From JAVBKX01 sp031553835 (GTDB lineage Bacteria; Bacteroidota; Bacteroidia; Bacteroidales; Azobacteroidaceae): a DNA stretch of 42,811 nucleotides. This document shows, in pieces, positions 42,767 to 42,811 of the stretch. How positions within the stretch are numbered: the stretch's first letter is position 1; each line of letters begins with the position of its first letter. The position numbers were made by a program, and so were the translations under genes. The notes below the pieces were generated by a model. It worked only from the letters and a program-made list of their open reading frames with translations. It was not told where the DNA came from and did no database searches. The stretch covers positions 1 through 42,811 of the forward strand of contig JAVBKX010000035.1 in NCBI GenBank assembly GCA_031553835.1. The letters are read 5' to 3'.

Positions 42767-42811
42767 ATGAAAAAACAAATCTTGCTTGTTTTCCTGTTTG
42801 TAGGGACTTTA
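42767..42811 (+). CDS. Start of an exported protein, cut by window edge
   Basis: Only 15 codons are visible: MKKQILLVFLFVGTL, the basic-then-hydrophobic start of a signal peptide. The upstream ATTAACCCTAAAAATAG style leader is common before SusC/RagA-type outer membrane receptors in this phylum, but the product cannot be named from this fragment. Confidence 0.6.
   Translation, partial: MKKQILLVFLFVGTL

Overview
The window reads as chromosomal DNA of a member of the Bacteroidota, most likely order Bacteroidales. Evidence: Bacteroidota-type promoters (a -33 TTTG or TTG box, a 19-20 base spacer and a -7 box of the form TAnnTTTG), almost no Shine-Dalgarno sequences, a complete Bat (aerotolerance) operon, a long PPi-dependent phosphofructokinase, rpmB-rpmG-DUF4295 ribosomal genes next to ftsY, a DUF2723 membrane protein and a galM-MFS-galK operon. 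Genus cannot be fixed by reading alone. I found no tRNA, rRNA, insertion sequence, prophage or CRISPR array.

Layout. 1-794 is the 3' end of a type III restriction endonuclease gene. 1029-4085 (+) carries xseB, ispD and recG. 4078-10547 (-) carries an IMPACT-family protein, a DUF1015 protein, an M23 peptidase, lepA and gcvT. A 390-base gap between lepA and gcvT holds two terminators, the lepA promoter, a 24-base palindrome and a candidate small RNA. 10637-16887 (-) carries a Trp-rich exported protein with a C-terminal sorting-like tail, pepT, a glutaminase-dead PurF paralog, pfp and ugd; pfp, the PurF paralog and pepT are packed with 0-1 base gaps. 17119-18713 (-) carries a membrane protein joining an HU-like domain to LysM, a short HU-like protein and a small helical protein.

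19180-22788 (+) is a galactose operon. 22890-29088 (+) carries a cation/proton antiporter, a DUF2723 glycosyltransferase-like protein and a polysaccharide deacetylase. 29242-29857 (+) is rpmB-rpmG-DUF4295, closed by a strong terminator. 30004-33968 (+) is ftsY, rimO, a second small HU-like protein and a second HU-transmembrane-LysM protein. 34163-42526 (+) is the Bat operon: MoxR ATPase, DUF58 protein, a BatD-like protein, BatA, BatB, BatC, BatD, BatE. The window ends with a four-copy 23-base palindromic repeat array, a promoter and the signal peptide of a further exported protein.

The most interesting system is the HU/LysM module, present twice. In each copy a small HU-like protein is encoded just upstream of a single-pass protein whose HU-like domain should face the cytoplasm and whose LysM domain should face the periplasm. 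The design suggests a physical link between nucleoid and cell wall. One copy has HU domains with the DNA-binding arm, the other has armless ones. Other points of note are the PurF paralog lacking its catalytic cysteine, the sorting-tail protein, a short intergenic repeat family that forms intercistronic hairpins and supplies the end of a coding region, and the 23-base array.
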